Below are positions 1-10,323 of a stretch of 64,000 bases of DNA, piece after piece (position 1 is the stretch's first letter; each line of letters opens with the position of its first letter). The translations under genes and the position numbers were made by a program. Location of the stretch: assembly GCF_022489025.1 (NCBI RefSeq), contig NZ_JAKVTG010000002.1, positions 248,001-312,000 on the forward strand, given 5' to 3'. This DNA comes from Planococcus halocryophilus. Lineage in GTDB: Bacteria; Bacillota; Bacilli; Bacillales_A; Planococcaceae. Under the pieces are notes generated by a model. The model saw nothing but the letters and a program-made list of their open reading frames with translations, made no database searches and was not told the DNA's origin.

Positions 1-3000
1 TCTTCTGCAGACATTGCCTTCAACGGTTCTTCTCCCGATAAGATCACATCGTCAATTAAGTTTTTCTTTTTCATTTGCAATTCATTGATTTTTTCTTCGA
101 TGGTGCCTTTAGCAATAAGCCGAACTACTTGGACTTCCTTTTCTTGCCCCATACGATGTGCCCGATCCGCCGCTTGTTGTTCGACAGCCGGATTCCACCA
201 CAGATCATATAAAACAACTGTGTCAGCACCCGTCAAATTCAAGCCCGTACCACCAGCTTTTAACGAAATTAAAAATAAATCTCCTTGTCCCTCGTTGAAT
301 CGGTTACAAAGCTCCACACGTTCTACCGGTGGTGTTTGACCATCGAGGTAAAAATATGGAACTCCTTCTCTCGCTAATTGATTGCCGATGATGCCAAGCA
401 TTTGTGTAAACTGCGAAAACACAAGTACGCGGCGTCCAGTTGCACGGCATTCTGCTAATATCTCCATTAGCTGATCAAACTTAGCAGATCCTCCGTCGTA
501 ACCTTCTACGAACAAAGCAGGGTGGCAACATAATTGACGCAACCTCGTTAATCCTGCCAAAATGCGAATGCGGTTTTTTTGAAAACTGTCTTTGTTTAAG
601 TGCTTTAATGCATCTTGTTTTAGTTCAGCTAAATAAGCTGCGTATAATTTCTTTTGCTCTTTTTGCAACTCTGAAAAATGGATAGATTCCACTTTGTTCG
701 GAAGTTCTGTTAACACATCGGTTTTAATACGACGCAAAATAAAAGGCCGCACACGCTTTTTGATATGCTCTCGTCTCATTTCACTAAACAGCCTGCGATT
801 TGGCAAGAGTTCGGGAAACACTACGTTAAAAATTGACCATAACTCATCTAATGAGTTTTCAATGGGGGTGCCTGTCAGCGCAAATCGGTGATCTGCTTTA
901 ATGCCTTTTACGGCTTTTGCTGTTTGTGTCACTGGATTTTTAAAGGCTTGTGCTTCATCTAAAAACACTGTATGGAATGTTTGGTCGCGGTACAGCACTT
1001 GGTCCATACGCAAAGAAGGGTAAGACGTAATAACCACGTCTAACGCAGGTATTTTTTTAATCAAAGAAGCTCTTGTTGTTTTATCGCCATCAATGATTCC
1101 AGCCTGGACGCCTGGTGCAAATTTCGTTAGTTCGTTTAGCCAATTGTAGACGAGTGATGACGGAGCGACGACAAGTACTGGTTGCTGTTTTTTACGGACA
1201 TCGGGCAGCACCGATACGATAAAAGCAATACTTTGCAAAGTTTTTCCAAGACCCATATCATCAGCTAAAATGCCACCAAATTTGTATGTTGCCAATAGCT
1301 TAAGCCAGCGAAATCCAGCTTCTTGATAATCGCGGAGCACGCCATTTAAGCTTGACGGAATATCCGTTCCCAATGCTTCTGGGCGATTTAAATTTTGCAG
1401 CAAGTTTGCAAAATTCGTCCCCGGATCTAGCAACTGTCCTTCCTCTAAAGAAGCCACCAAATGCAGGCCGTGGATTAACGGAATCCGAATTTCTTCTCTA
1501 CCAAAGTTAGCCGCATCGACATTTAATTCACGTAGAAAGTCACTCAAATCAAGGAATTCTTGAGTTTCCAACGACATTAACGTACCGTTAGGGATTCGAT
1601 AATAAGGTCGTTTTTCTTCTAAAGCTGTTAAAATTTTTTTAATCTCTGCTTCAGGAATATCTTGCATATCAAAACGAAATTCTAACCAATCCGTTCGTTC
1701 ACTAATTTCAACTTTCACTTTCGGTCCGCCATAGCTTTTTTGGACGCGCATTTTGACAGCAGTCGTTGCGAAAATCTGCATCTTTTCTTCTAACACCGGA
1801 ATGACATGATACAAAAAATGATATTCCGAATCTTCATCCTGCATGTAAAAGCCGCCATCGGTTTGCGTAAATGCACTGTCTTTCATGAGACGTATGATGT
1901 TTTTTTCTTCTTCAAGCTGTCTACGAATTCCTGGATAATGACGAAATTCATCTTCTGGCTCTTCGCAAGGATTAATGACGAGATGACCATAATGAAACTC
2001 TACACCCGCTAGCAAACGGTGCCTAATTCGGTCGAGAAACAATTTAGCGCGTAGAGGCGTTTGCTCAAGCCGCTCTGCTACTGCATCAGCGATATACACG
2101 TTCCCTAAACGCTCTAATCCCGGCACCACTGTTGCCATGAAATAATCTATTTCTTCTGCTGAAAGGAGCAGTTGATCCAGTCCATTCGGTAGTAATTCTT
2201 TCAGTTCTGACAGGCGTTTCGCATCTTCATTAGCCAAATATACTAATACGCCCTCTGCAAATGCTAATTCATAAGCTTGTAGAACGAGTACTTCTTCAAG
2301 ACCTTCTACATCTAATCGAAATCCGCCTGTCCGGTGTTCACTAAAATGAAAAGACAGCGGCAATTGCTTTTCAATCGATACGCCATCCGTAATCCTCCCT
2401 GCTCCAACAAGTTTAACGTCAGGTGCAGATTGCAATAAAGGCAATAGTCGCTCCCAATCTGAAGCCGCAACGACAAGCATATCGCTATTTTCTAGTCTAC
2501 TGTTCTTGCTAATTTGAGTTTTCGCTAAGTAATCGAGAACGGCTTCCGTACTACTTTCTAGCCGATGTTCTTTTGGGGAATAATCAACACCAGATGGTTC
2601 ACTGTATGTTTTTTCAGATCTCACTGCATTTAGAAATTCTCCGATATATTGAATGGGCTCATTAGCCGCAGCTATACGCAAACCGAGATACGCGGCGGCG
2701 TCTCCCAACAAAACCGGCAGCACACTAAATTCAATTTGGTATGTTTGACGTTGGTCGAAATACTGTCGTCTTCCCTTAGTTCCCTCAGCCTGTCGAGAGA
2801 ACAACTCCATCATTTTCCTTGTTGGATTTTCACGTTGTTGCATACTATCAATGGCCAGCATAACCCCAGCAACGTGATGGCAGTAAGTTGTCACAAAACC
2901 AACTGGTGGGCAGCTACAAGAAGCCAACACTTCTCCATCTACCTCTTCCTTTACGCTAACATAAAATTCGTTGCGCCCTGCAACAACGCCTTTTATAAGT

Positions 3001-3122
3001 CGGTCATCAGTAGGGTCCTGCATTAAGCGAATTTTTCCTGCCTGAAAAAAGGACTTTCCTTTTTTGAAAGCCGCTTGTCCGCATAATTTTTTTATTGTGG
3101 ATTCATTAAGTGAAAAGTTCAT
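1..3122 (-). CDS. SWIM zinc-finger SNF2-family DNA helicase (3' end outside window)
   Basis: Probable DNA-dependent ATPase/translocase of the SNF2 class; its cellular role is not known. Reading from the ATG at 3122, an N-terminal SWIM zinc finger is visible (C69-x-C71, then C81-x-H83). A long bacterial SNF2-associated region follows, then the two RecA-like lobes: motif I reads DDMGLGKT, motif II is DEAQ, motif III is ALTGTPIENS, and the C-terminal lobe has SLKAGGTGLNLT and DRAHRMGQ. About 1040 residues are present and the frame is open to base 1, so only the extreme C terminus is missing. SWIM and SNF2 parts are fused here, whereas B. subtilis encodes a SWIM protein (YwqB) beside the helicase YwqA. 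Family assignment is firm and the substrate is unknown. Confidence 0.93.
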   Translation of the reverse strand, partial: MNFSLNESTIKKLCGQAAFKKGKSFFQAGKIRLMQDPTDDRLIKGVVAGRNEFYVSVKEEVDGEVLASCSCPPVGFVTTYCHHVAGVMLAIDSMQQRENPTRKMMELFSRQAEGTKGRRQYFDQRQTYQIEFSVLPVLLGDAAAYLGLRIAAANEPIQYIGEFLNAVRSEKTYSEPSGVDYSPKEHRLESSTEAVLDYLAKTQISKNSRLENSDMLVVAASDWERLLPLLQSAPDVKLVGAGRITDGVSIEKQLPLSFHFSEHRTGGFRLDVEGLEEVLVLQAYELAFAEGVLVYLANEDAKRLSELKELLPNGLDQLLLSAEEIDYFMATVVPGLERLGNVYIADAVAERLEQTPLRAKLFLDRIRHRLLAGVEFHYGHLVINPCEEPEDEFRHYPGIRRQLEEEKNIIRLMKDSAFTQTDGGFYMQDEDSEYHFLYHVIPVLEEKMQIFATTAVKMRVQKSYGGPKVKVEISERTDWLEFRFDMQDIPEAEIKKILTALEEKRPYYRIPNGTLMSLETQEFLDLSDFLRELNVDAANFGREEIRIPLIHGLHLVASLEEGQLLDPGTNFANLLQNLNRPEALGTDIPSSLNGVLRDYQEAGFRWLKLLATYKFGGILADDMGLGKTLQSIAFIVSVLPDVRKKQQPVLVVAPSSLVYNWLNELTKFAPGVQAGIIDGDKTTRASLIKKIPALDVVITSYPSLRMDQVLYRDQTFHTVFLDEAQAFKNPVTQTAKAVKGIKADHRFALTGTPIENSLDELWSIFNVVFPELLPNRRLFSEMRREHIKKRVRPFILRRIKTDVLTELPNKVESIHFSELQKEQKKLYAAYLAELKQDALKHLNKDSFQKNRIRILAGLTRLRQLCCHPALFVEGYDGGSAKFDQLMEILAECRATGRRVLVFSQFTQMLGIIGNQLAREGVPYFYLDGQTPPVERVELCNRFNEGQGDLFLISLKAGGTGLNLTGADTVVLYDLWWNPAVEQQAADRAHRMGQEKEVQVVRLIAKGTIEEKINELQMKKKNLIDDVILSGEEPLKAMSAE

Positions 3123-3474
3123 GAGGTACGTTCCTTCCTGAGATAAAATACTTGGAACAATTGCGCAGAAGGTTGTTATTCCTTCATTATCCATGACTAA
3201 GGAAGCCGAATCAACGATGACGAAAAGGAAAGTCACTTCACTACCTTCTTCCAACCTACGGACTTGCAGCACTTTCTTTTGCGTATCTGTCTACCGGAAA
3301 CCTTTACATTTGTATCAACAATTATAATAATATTCCTGCAATAGGCTTTTGCCGGTAATCTCCGATAATTCCCTTAACTCTATCTTCAATTGGCATGTCT
3401 ATTATAGGCTGTAAGCTCTCGGCTTTAACTCGATTATCCAATTTGAAATATGGTTCTTTTTTGAGTGCTTGTTA

Positions 3475-3503
3475 TTGACACTCTTTATACCAAGTATTAT
3501 GAT
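3475..3503 (+). promoter_or_regulatory. Sigma-A promoter of the YeeE/YedE transporter gene
   Basis: TTGACA (3475-3480), a 17-bp spacer and TATGAT (3498-3503) form a near-consensus promoter. It covers the in-frame TTG at 3469, which therefore cannot be the start codon; translation begins at 3547. Confidence 0.8.
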
Positions 3504-3546
3504 AATCAAATATTACCAACTAAACTACTCGGAAAAGGATGATTTA

Positions 3547-4806
3547 ATGATAGTTGTCGAAAAAGTTCAACCGATTAATGATGTAAAAGGTCCTGTTGCA
3601 GAACAAAATCAAGCGTTATCAAAACCGCAAGTTTCATTAATTGTTAGCGGATTAGTTGGGGCAGGATTAATATTTATTTATTTATTAGCTACTCAACACA
3701 TTTCCCAACCCATTCTTCTTATTATAGGGCTATTGCTCGGTTATACTCTATTTCACGCACGTTTTGGTTTTACTTCGGCATTTCGACGTTTGGCTTCTGT
3801 TGGCAACGGACAAGCTATGCGGTCACACATGCTCATGCTAGCAGTCGCTGTAACATTATTTGCACCTATTTTGGCATATGGCTATTCGTTCTTTGGTACA
3901 GGCGTAGCCGGTTATGTTGCCCCAATTGGGGTTAGCCTAGTTGTCGGATCCTTCCTTTTTGGTATCGGAATGCAACTTGGTGGCGGCTGTGCATCTGGTA
4001 CCTTGTATGCACTTGGCGGCGGGCGCACAGTTATGTTCGTCACCTTAATATTCTTCATCATTGGTGCTACAATCGGCGCATATCACTTACCATTTTGGAC
4101 TGAAGAAATGCCAGCATTTGAACCGATTTCACTGGCAACTTCTACTGGACTTGGTTATGGCGGAGCTTGGCTCGTATCAATATTATTTTTTGGTTTGGTC
4201 GCATGGATCAGTTTAATCATCGAGAAAAAAAGACGCGCTCCCAAAATGGCACCTGTTCCATCTGCTTCTGGATGGAAACGAATTTTCCGCGGCTCGTGGC
4301 CTTTATTTGCTGCAGCTATCGTATTAGCCAGCTTAAACGCATTGACATTGATGGTTCGCGGAACACCTTGGGGCATTACTTCAGCCTTCGCTTTGTGGGG
4401 TTCAAAAATTGCTGCATTGTTCGGAGTTGATGTAGCAAGCTGGGGTTATTGGCAAGGCCCTAATGCAGCAATGCTTGAAACTTCGATATTTGCAGACTCT
4501 ACGACCGTTTTAAATTTCGGCGTTATTATCGGAGCATTTATCGCTTCAGCCGCTGGTGGCTTGTTCAAATTCTCTAATGTAACTTTAGGCAATTTCTTTG
4601 CATCTGTTATTGGTGGCTTGTTGATGGGCTATGGTGCTCGATTGGCATTCGGATGCAACATTGGCGCTTATTTTGGAGGCATCGCATCTTTTAGTTTACA
4701 CGGTTATATTTGGGGTGTGCTTGCTTTGGCTGGAACATTTGTTGCTTTGTATTTACGTCCGTTATTCGGACTTTCCGTTCCTAAATCCAATGATTCCGTT
4801 TGTTAA
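3547..4806 (+). CDS. YeeE/YedE-family sulfur-compound (thiosulfate-type) transporter
   Basis: Polytopic membrane protein of 419 residues in the YeeE/YedE (sulf_transp) family. Known members such as TsuA import thiosulfate or move other small sulfur compounds using conserved cysteines. The two internally related halves each keep the cysteine loop: GGGCASGTL with C148 and AFGCNIGAY with C370. The start is the ATG at 3547 behind AAAGGATG; longer readings run into the promoter. The gene stands alone between its own promoter and terminator, with no rhodanese, TusA or cysteine genes beside it. The exact substrate cannot be read from the sequence. Confidence 0.88.
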   Translation: MIVVEKVQPINDVKGPVAEQNQALSKPQVSLIVSGLVGAGLIFIYLLATQHISQPILLIIGLLLGYTLFHARFGFTSAFRRLASVGNGQAMRSHMLMLAVAVTLFAPILAYGYSFFGTGVAGYVAPIGVSLVVGSFLFGIGMQLGGGCASGTLYALGGGRTVMFVTLIFFIIGATIGAYHLPFWTEEMPAFEPISLATSTGLGYGGAWLVSILFFGLVAWISLIIEKKRRAPKMAPVPSASGWKRIFRGSWPLFAAAIVLASLNALTLMVRGTPWGITSAFALWGSKIAALFGVDVASWGYWQGPNAAMLETSIFADSTTVLNFGVIIGAFIASAAGGLFKFSNVTLGNFFASVIGGLLMGYGARLAFGCNIGAYFGGIASFSLHGYIWGVLALAGTFVALYLRPLFGLSVPKSNDSVC

Positions 4807-4812
4807 GCTCCC

Positions 4813-4849
4813 AAACAGGCAGTCGAGTAAAATTGACTGCCTGTTTTTT
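4813..4849 (+). terminator. Rho-independent terminator after the YeeE/YedE gene
   Basis: Arms AAACAGGCAGTC and GACTGCCTGTTT enclose a 10-nt loop and are followed by a T run. Confidence 0.88.
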
Positions 4850-4942
4850 GATATTGGTGTGTTTTAACTTTAGAACTATAAGGGAATAAAAAGAAGTATT
4901 GCTAAATTTATTTATATCTTATAACAGGGAGGAGAAACCGAC

Positions 4943-5926
4943 ATGAAAGAACTTTTTGGCTTGATGAAGTTTGGCACGAAGTCCGCTTTGTGGGCAGCCA
5001 TTATTAATACAATCGTAGCCATTCTCAAAACAGCCGCTTATTTGATTACGGGAAACGTAGCAATGTTTGCTGAAATGATGCATAGCTTTGGGGATGCTGC
5101 GAACCAATTTTTTGTGTTTATTGGTTCTGCATTGAGTAAAAAAGAACCGACAGAACGCTTTCCGGGAGGATTTGGGCGATTGGTCAACCTTGTGCTACTC
5201 GGAGCTGTTTTAATTGTTGGGGTTTTGGCCTATGAAACCATTGTCGAAGGAATTCATCACATTTCAAATGCCACTCATTCAGAAGATTGGTTTTGGTTGA
5301 ATATGGGTGTGCTTGGTACTTCTGCATTGCTCGAAATGGCAGTTCTCTACAAAGCAATGAAGGAAATTACAGAACATCTTCCAAAAGAACAAATACAAGG
5401 CTTTAAATTGATTCCTGAAAGTTATAAGCATGTTAAAGATGCTAAGCCCGCTTCGAAGCTTGTATTTTTAGAAGATAATGTTGCAGTTGGCGGTGCGTTA
5501 CTTGCAATGGTCGCAATTGTTGTTGCTACTTATACACCTTTCCATAGCGCTACAGGCTATGCTTCAATCATCATTGGTGTTGCACTTATTTTTGTTGTAG
5601 GTCGTATCTTTATGGATAATGCTGCGGGAGCACTTGGAGTGGCCGATGTGAAAATGCAGGCAAGAATGGGCGCACGTATTTTACAGCATCCTCATATTAA
5701 CGACATTCAAGACTTAGATGTTATTAAAGAAGGCGAAAGCCTACATGTCGAACTAAAAGTTGAAGTTGATCCTCATATGACGATCAAAGAAGCTGATGAA
5801 ATTCGAAACTATATTGAGAAAAAAATTAAAGAAGCTGTAGATAATGTCACCGATGTAATTATTGAGTTTGATGACGATGATGACGTCGACACGTGGAGTC
5901 AGATCTCAAATGGGGATCAAAAGTAG
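4943..5926 (+). CDS. Cation diffusion facilitator (CDF) family transporter
   Basis: Membrane antiporter of the CDF family, which exports divalent metals (Zn, Co, Mn, Fe or Cd) in exchange for protons. The 327-residue protein has N-terminal membrane segments with the TM2 metal site H47-x3-D51 (HSFGD) and a TM5 region with the acidic EDN motif. The C-terminal cytoplasmic domain (about residues 230-310) has the ferredoxin-like pattern. It ends with an unusual run of aspartates (DDDDDVD). The ATG follows GGGAGGAG. It is monocistronic. The metal cannot be assigned from sequence and no metalloregulator is adjacent. Confidence 0.9.
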   Translation: MKELFGLMKFGTKSALWAAIINTIVAILKTAAYLITGNVAMFAEMMHSFGDAANQFFVFIGSALSKKEPTERFPGGFGRLVNLVLLGAVLIVGVLAYETIVEGIHHISNATHSEDWFWLNMGVLGTSALLEMAVLYKAMKEITEHLPKEQIQGFKLIPESYKHVKDAKPASKLVFLEDNVAVGGALLAMVAIVVATYTPFHSATGYASIIIGVALIFVVGRIFMDNAAGALGVADVKMQARMGARILQHPHINDIQDLDVIKEGESLHVELKVEVDPHMTIKEADEIRNYIEKKIKEAVDNVTDVIIEFDDDDDVDTWSQISNGDQK

Positions 5927-5950
5927 TTTTTAGACTTTGGGACACTAGCA

Positions 5951-6006
5951 AAAAAAGGCAATCAAAGCCGCGAAAAATCTCCGGTTTTGATTGCCTTTTC
6001 TTTTTT
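5951..6006. terminator. Bidirectional terminator between the CDF and HAD genes
   Basis: AAAAGGCAATCAAA pairs with TTTTGATTGCCTTTT. T-rich tracts follow on both strands, serving the convergent genes. Confidence 0.88.
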
Positions 6007-6887
6007 TATGCTTTCGGTTCTTTTATAACCATATTATCTAATACCACCGTTTTCAAGTAATGGGAAACGCCATTTTCATCGCAAGTAAATTCAGTAACTT
6101 CATCTACTTTTTCTTTAATATGATCCGGGGCATTTTTCATCGCTACAGCATGGCTAACATATTCGAACATTTTAAGGTCATTATCGCTGTCTCCGATGGC
6201 TAACGTTTCACAGCCTGTTAAGCCAAACCGCTCCAGCATTTCTTTGATCCCTGATGCTTTATTGACATCTGAAACCATGACTTCTGCATTGTGCGGAGAT
6301 GAAGGTGTCATCGAAAAACTCATCTCTCCTTGCAATTCCTTTAGCTCGGCTTTCCATTCTTCGATTTCATCGCGTGTTCTTGCGAAAAAATAAAATTTCG
6401 AAAAATGATTACCGGTTATTTCTGAAGTCCACTCAATATCTTCCTCTATTGCTTTTTGACGTGAAATCCATTCGTTAATCTGAACGGAATCAGGCTTCGG
6501 ATCACGAATTGCCGCTTCGACAAAGGCTTTGTCTTGTTCTAGCACCAATCGCGAGTTGCCATGCGGGAAAAGTTCGTAATAGATTTTCCGTTTACGTGCT
6601 TTCTCAATAATCGTTTTTACCAACTCTAGCGACAACGCGTGTTCAAATACAACTTCCTCGCCAATATAGCCTGCCATGCCATTTGCGGTAATAATGCCAT
6701 CTACTGCAAAGCCTTCTGGCAACATTTCCGCTAGTTCGTCTGCCGATCTGCCTGTCGCAATGAAAACAAAAGTTCCTTGATCACGCAGTTGATCTATAAC
6801 TTGCTTTGTTTCAGAACTAACTTCGTTATAATGATTTAATATCGTTCCATCCATATCTAAAAAGATGGCCTTCGGGTTAATAATCAC
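6006..6887 (-). CDS. Cof-type HAD-IIB family hydrolase
   Basis: Haloacid-dehalogenase superfamily phosphatase, Cof subfamily with a C2B cap; such enzymes dephosphorylate sugar phosphates, flavin precursors or PLP. Motif I is DMDGT near the N terminus, motif II is IATG, and motifs III/IV end in the GDSDND pair of metal-binding aspartates. The start is taken as GTG at 6887 because AGGAGG lies 7 nt upstream of it; the ATG at 6914 would place this Shine-Dalgarno inside the gene. That gives 293 residues. It is a single gene converging on the CDF transporter. The substrate is unknown. Confidence 0.88.
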   Translation of the reverse strand: MIINPKAIFLDMDGTILNHYNEVSSETKQVIDQLRDQGTFVFIATGRSADELAEMLPEGFAVDGIITANGMAGYIGEEVVFEHALSLELVKTIIEKARKRKIYYELFPHGNSRLVLEQDKAFVEAAIRDPKPDSVQINEWISRQKAIEEDIEWTSEITGNHFSKFYFFARTRDEIEEWKAELKELQGEMSFSMTPSSPHNAEVMVSDVNKASGIKEMLERFGLTGCETLAIGDSDNDLKMFEYVSHAVAMKNAPDHIKEKVDEVTEFTCDENGVSHYLKTVVLDNMVIKEPKA

Positions 6888-7118
6888 TCCATTACCTCCT
6901 GTTATCCTATGCACATGATACCCCTCAGTATACGCCGTGCTATTTCTAAACTCAACGAAAGTACAACTCTCTGTCGGTAAAAGGATTAGAACTACTGCGC
7001 AAAGATAGAAAATGTTAGAATAATAAAAAGAGAAATTTTCAGATTTTATTTGACGTTACAGGAAATTTGTTTATCTATGCTAGCTGTTTAAAATAACCAG
7101 TGGCAGATGGAGGTTAAA

Positions 7119-7961
7119 ATGAAACAGGTCTTGACCATTCAAAAAGTATTAAATAATAATGTCGTTATCGCTCATAACGATGTTTATAAAGAAGTGGTAT
7201 TAATCGGCAATGGTCTCGGTTTTAACCGAAAAAAAGGAGATTCTGTTCCTTTTGACCAAGCCGATAAAACATTTTTGCTTAAAGATGAAAAAGAAATGGA
7301 GCAATATGTAAACCTACTTCCGTATATTGAAGAAAAACTCATCGCATTTATCCAAGAATTACTTCTTTTTATCGAAGAAAAAATGGGCAAAGAACTAAAT
7401 GAACATATTCACGTTGCATTAACCGATCACATTGCCTTTGCTATTAACCGTGCCAAAAAGGATATTCAATTCTCCAACCCCTTTTTATTTGAAATAGAGT
7501 CTCTATACCCTAAAGAATACCTTGTTGCTAAAGATGTTGTTCAAAAAATAGAAGAACGAACAGGTGTCTTTTTTCCAGAAGGTGAGGTTGGCTTTATCGC
7601 TCTACATATTCACAGCGCGGTAACGGATAAGTCTTTACGTGATATTAAGCGCTATCATTCCCTACTTTCACAACTGGTAGAGATTATCGAAAACAACTTG
7701 GATATTCAGCTGGACAAAAACAACATCGATTATCACCGCTTAATCCAACATCTTCACCGAGCAATTGACCGTGCCGATAAAGGCACTGTTATCAGTGAAG
7801 AAAATAAATTGGCTGCTATGTTGAAAAGTGAATATCCTGTGTGCTATAATCTTGCTTGGAAGCTCATAAAAGTAATGCAAAACCAATTGAATAAGCCCGT
7901 AGATGAATCAGAAGTCATGTATTTGACGATTCACTTGCAGCGCTTGACACATAAATTCTGA
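7119..7961 (+). CDS. glcT: GlcT-type PTS transcription antiterminator (BglG/LicT family)
   Basis: RNA-binding antiterminator that lets RNA polymerase read through a leader terminator when glucose is transported. The 280-residue protein has an N-terminal co-antiterminator RNA-binding domain (about 1-55) and two PTS regulation domains with conserved histidines (for example HIHVALTDH in PRD1 and HLHRAIDRAD in PRD2). The ATG at 7119 is chosen over 7107 because the GGAGG (7109-7113) serves it and overlaps the upstream ATG. Its target RAT site lies directly downstream, before ptsG, which supports GlcT over LicT or SacT. Confidence 0.92.
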   Translation: MKQVLTIQKVLNNNVVIAHNDVYKEVVLIGNGLGFNRKKGDSVPFDQADKTFLLKDEKEMEQYVNLLPYIEEKLIAFIQELLLFIEEKMGKELNEHIHVALTDHIAFAINRAKKDIQFSNPFLFEIESLYPKEYLVAKDVVQKIEERTGVFFPEGEVGFIALHIHSAVTDKSLRDIKRYHSLLSQLVEIIENNLDIQLDKNNIDYHRLIQHLHRAIDRADKGTVISEENKLAAMLKSEYPVCYNLAWKLIKVMQNQLNKPVDESEVMYLTIHLQRLTHKF

Positions 7962-7965
7962 CCAT

Positions 7966-8070
7966 ACGTGTTACTGATTCGATCAGGCATGAGTATGAAA
8001 AGACGGAAGTTAACCAACAGGACAATACTGTCCTTTTATTGACTTTTCCCTTTTCTGCTCATGCCTTTTA
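7966..8070 (+). promoter_or_regulatory. GlcT RAT antiterminator overlapping the ptsG leader terminator
   Basis: The leader holds the ribonucleic antiterminator sequence at 7966-7994, beginning ACGTGTTACTGATTCGATC, which as I recall it matches the B. subtilis ptsG RAT. Its 3' part AGGCATGAG (7985-7993) also pairs with CTCATGCCT (8058-8066), with a further GAAAAG/CTTTTC pairing, to make a terminator followed by TTTA. The two folds are mutually exclusive. A small hairpin (AGGACA/TGTCCT, 8019-8034) lies in the terminator loop. Confidence 0.85.
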
Positions 8071-8120
8071 TTATGGATTCAATTGTTTTTTCATATACAA
8101 CCCATAGAGGAGGAAATTAC

Positions 8121-10157
8121 ATGTCATTTAATTTATTCGGTACATTGCAAAAAGTTGGTAAAGCTCTAATGTTACCGGTTGCACTCTTACCAGCTGCCGG
8201 TATCTTACTAGCTTTCGGTACAAGTTTTGCACAAGAATCATTTTTGGAAGCGGTTCCTTTTATGGGAGCTAATTGGATTCAGCAATTATTATATGTAATG
8301 GCAGAAGCGGGCGGAATCGTCTTCGCTAACCTTCCTTTACTATTTGCTGTTGGTGTTGCAATCGGTCTTGCCGGTGGCGATGGTGTAGCAGGACTTGCGG
8401 CCATCATCGGTTATTTGATCATGAACGTCACGATGAAGGCATTTGGCGGAATTACGCTAGAAATGACTACTGACCCGGCTTACGCCAACGTACTCGGAAT
8501 TCCTACGCTGCAAACAGGAGTGTTCGGAGGGATTATCGTCGGTATTTTAGCCGCCTTCTTGTACAATAAATTCTATAATATCCAGCTGCCTCAGTTTTTA
8601 GGATTTTTTGCAGGAAAACGGTTTGTCCCAATTATTACTGCGTTTTCAGCTGTTTTCCTTGGAATTGTTATGTTCATGGTTTGGCCTTTTGCTCAAGGTG
8701 GCCTGAACGCTCTTTCTCACTTTATGCTAGAAACAAATCGTACGCTTGCGGCTTTCGTTTTTGGAACCGTTGAACGTTCATTAATTCCATTTGGTTTGCA
8801 CCATATTTTCTACTCACCATTTTGGTTTGAATTTGGTCAATATACAACTGTTGCTGGCGACATTGTTCGCGGCGACCAACGTATCTTCTTTGCTCAACTG
8901 CAAGACGGTGTAGACTTTACAGCTGGTACATTTATGACGGGTAAATTCCCATTCATGATGTTTGGCCTTCCAGCTGCAGCTCTTGCGATTTATCACACAG
9001 CGCGTCCTGAGAAAAAGAAAGTTGTCGGCGGTATCATGGCTTCTGGTGCGTTAACATCTTTCCTTACAGGAATTACAGAACCTCTTGAATTTACGTTCTT
9101 GTTCGTGGCACCTGTATTATTCGGTATTCACGCTATATTCGCAGGTTTATCGTTTATGACCATGCATTTGCTTAACGTAAAAATTGGTATGACATTTTCC
9201 GGTGGATTGATCGATTTCCTATTGTTCGGTGTAATGCCTGGTAGAACAGAATGGTTCTGGGTCATCGTTGTTGGTCTAGTGTTCTCGGTCATTTATTACT
9301 TTGGTTTCCGTTTCGCTATCCAGAAATTCAACTTGATGACACCTGGACGTGAAATTGACGAAGAAGACGATGAAGAGACAGAAGAAATTGGCGACTTGCC
9401 ATATGAAATTCTTGCCGCTATGGGCGGACAAGAAAATATCACGCATCTTGATGCTTGTATCACACGTTTACGTGTCAGTGTTGAAGATAAAGGCAATGTT
9501 GATAAAAAACGTTTGAAAAAACTAGGCGCTTCAGGTGTTATGGAAGTTGGCAATAACATTCAAGCCATTTTCGGACCTGTATCGGATAGCTTACGCGGTC
9601 AAATGCAGGACATTATCAATGGGAAATCACCTCGTCCAGCTGCAAAAACGGCAGCTCCAACTAAAGATTCTGTTGTTTCAGCAACGCCACTTGAATTCAA
9701 CAGCCCGATGACAGGTGATATCTTACCGATTTCAGAAGTTCCAGATCAAGTATTTTCCGGTAAAATGGTTGGCGATGGCTTTGCGATCAAACCGACTGAA
9801 GGAAAAGTTTTTTCTCCAGTAAACGGTAAAGTCGTCACTGTATTCCCTACTAAACATGCAATCGGTATTGCAGCTGATAATGGCACGGAAATTCTGATCC
9901 ATATCGGAATTGATACGGTACACTTGAAAGGTGAAGGTTTTACTTCGCATATTGAACAAGGTGATTTGGTTGAACAAGGACAACTCTTAATGGAAATGGA
10001 CTTGGATTATATCGCTGAACACGCAGCATCTATTATTACGCCTGTCGTCTTCACAAACCTTGAAGAAGGACAGTCGATTAAGCTCAATAAATCCGGTGCT
10101 GTAACAGCTAAGGATGCAGATATTATGGAAATTATCAACGGAGAATCTGTTGTGTAA
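8121..10157 (+). CDS. ptsG: PTS glucose-specific transporter EIICBA
   Basis: Takes up and phosphorylates glucose to glucose-6-phosphate at the membrane, with phosphate from HPr. Domain order in 678 residues: EIIC (about 1-400, many membrane spans), EIIB (about 425-505, phospho-cysteine C446 in [11 protein letters not shown]) and EIIA (about 535-660, phospho-histidine H594 in LIHIGIDTV). A highly acidic linker ([13 protein letters not shown]) joins IIC to IIB. The ATG at 8121 follows GAGGAGG; the longer frame back to 8061 would start inside the terminator stem. Regulation by GlcT antitermination is visible in the leader. Confidence 0.94.
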   Translation: MSFNLFGTLQKVGKALMLPVALLPAAGILLAFGTSFAQESFLEAVPFMGANWIQQLLYVMAEAGGIVFANLPLLFAVGVAIGLAGGDGVAGLAAIIGYLIMNVTMKAFGGITLEMTTDPAYANVLGIPTLQTGVFGGIIVGILAAFLYNKFYNIQLPQFLGFFAGKRFVPIITAFSAVFLGIVMFMVWPFAQGGLNALSHFMLETNRTLAAFVFGTVERSLIPFGLHHIFYSPFWFEFGQYTTVAGDIVRGDQRIFFAQLQDGVDFTAGTFMTGKFPFMMFGLPAAALAIYHTARPEKKKVVGGIMASGALTSFLTGITEPLEFTFLFVAPVLFGIHAIFAGLSFMTMHLLNVKIGMTFSGGLIDFLLFGVMPGRTEWFWVIVVGLVFSVIYYFGFRFAIQKFNLMTPGREIDEEDDEETEEIGDLPYEILAAMGGQENITHLDACITRLRVSVEDKGNVDKKRLKKLGASGVMEVGNNIQAIFGPVSDSLRGQMQDIINGKSPRPAAKTAAPTKDSVVSATPLEFNSPMTGDILPISEVPDQVFSGKMVGDGFAIKPTEGKVFSPVNGKVVTVFPTKHAIGIAADNGTEILIHIGIDTVHLKGEGFTSHIEQGDLVEQGQLLMEMDLDYIAEHAASIITPVVFTNLEEGQSIKLNKSGAVTAKDADIMEIINGESVV

Positions 10158-10175
10158 TTTAGAAACAGGTAGTTA

Positions 10176-10219
10176 AAAATCGGTCACATTTGGATTTTCC
10201 AAATGCGACCGATTTTTTT
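10176..10219 (+). terminator. Terminator after ptsG
   Basis: AAATCGGTCACATTTGG pairs imperfectly with CCAAATGCGACCGATTT and is followed by a T run. Confidence 0.87.
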
Positions 10220-10323
10220 GTTTTTTCATCTGACCCTTAAGTTTTGTTGGAAATTGACGCTTTTAACTAGTCCAATGCTCTGCTAATCTTATCTGAAAAG
10301 AAAAGATAGGATGGTTACTAACT

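Noticed and set aside
3469-3546. N-terminal extension of the YeeE/YedE gene from TTG at 3469
   Set aside because: It would translate the -35 and -10 boxes of a near-consensus promoter, and the ATG at 3547 has a good RBS.
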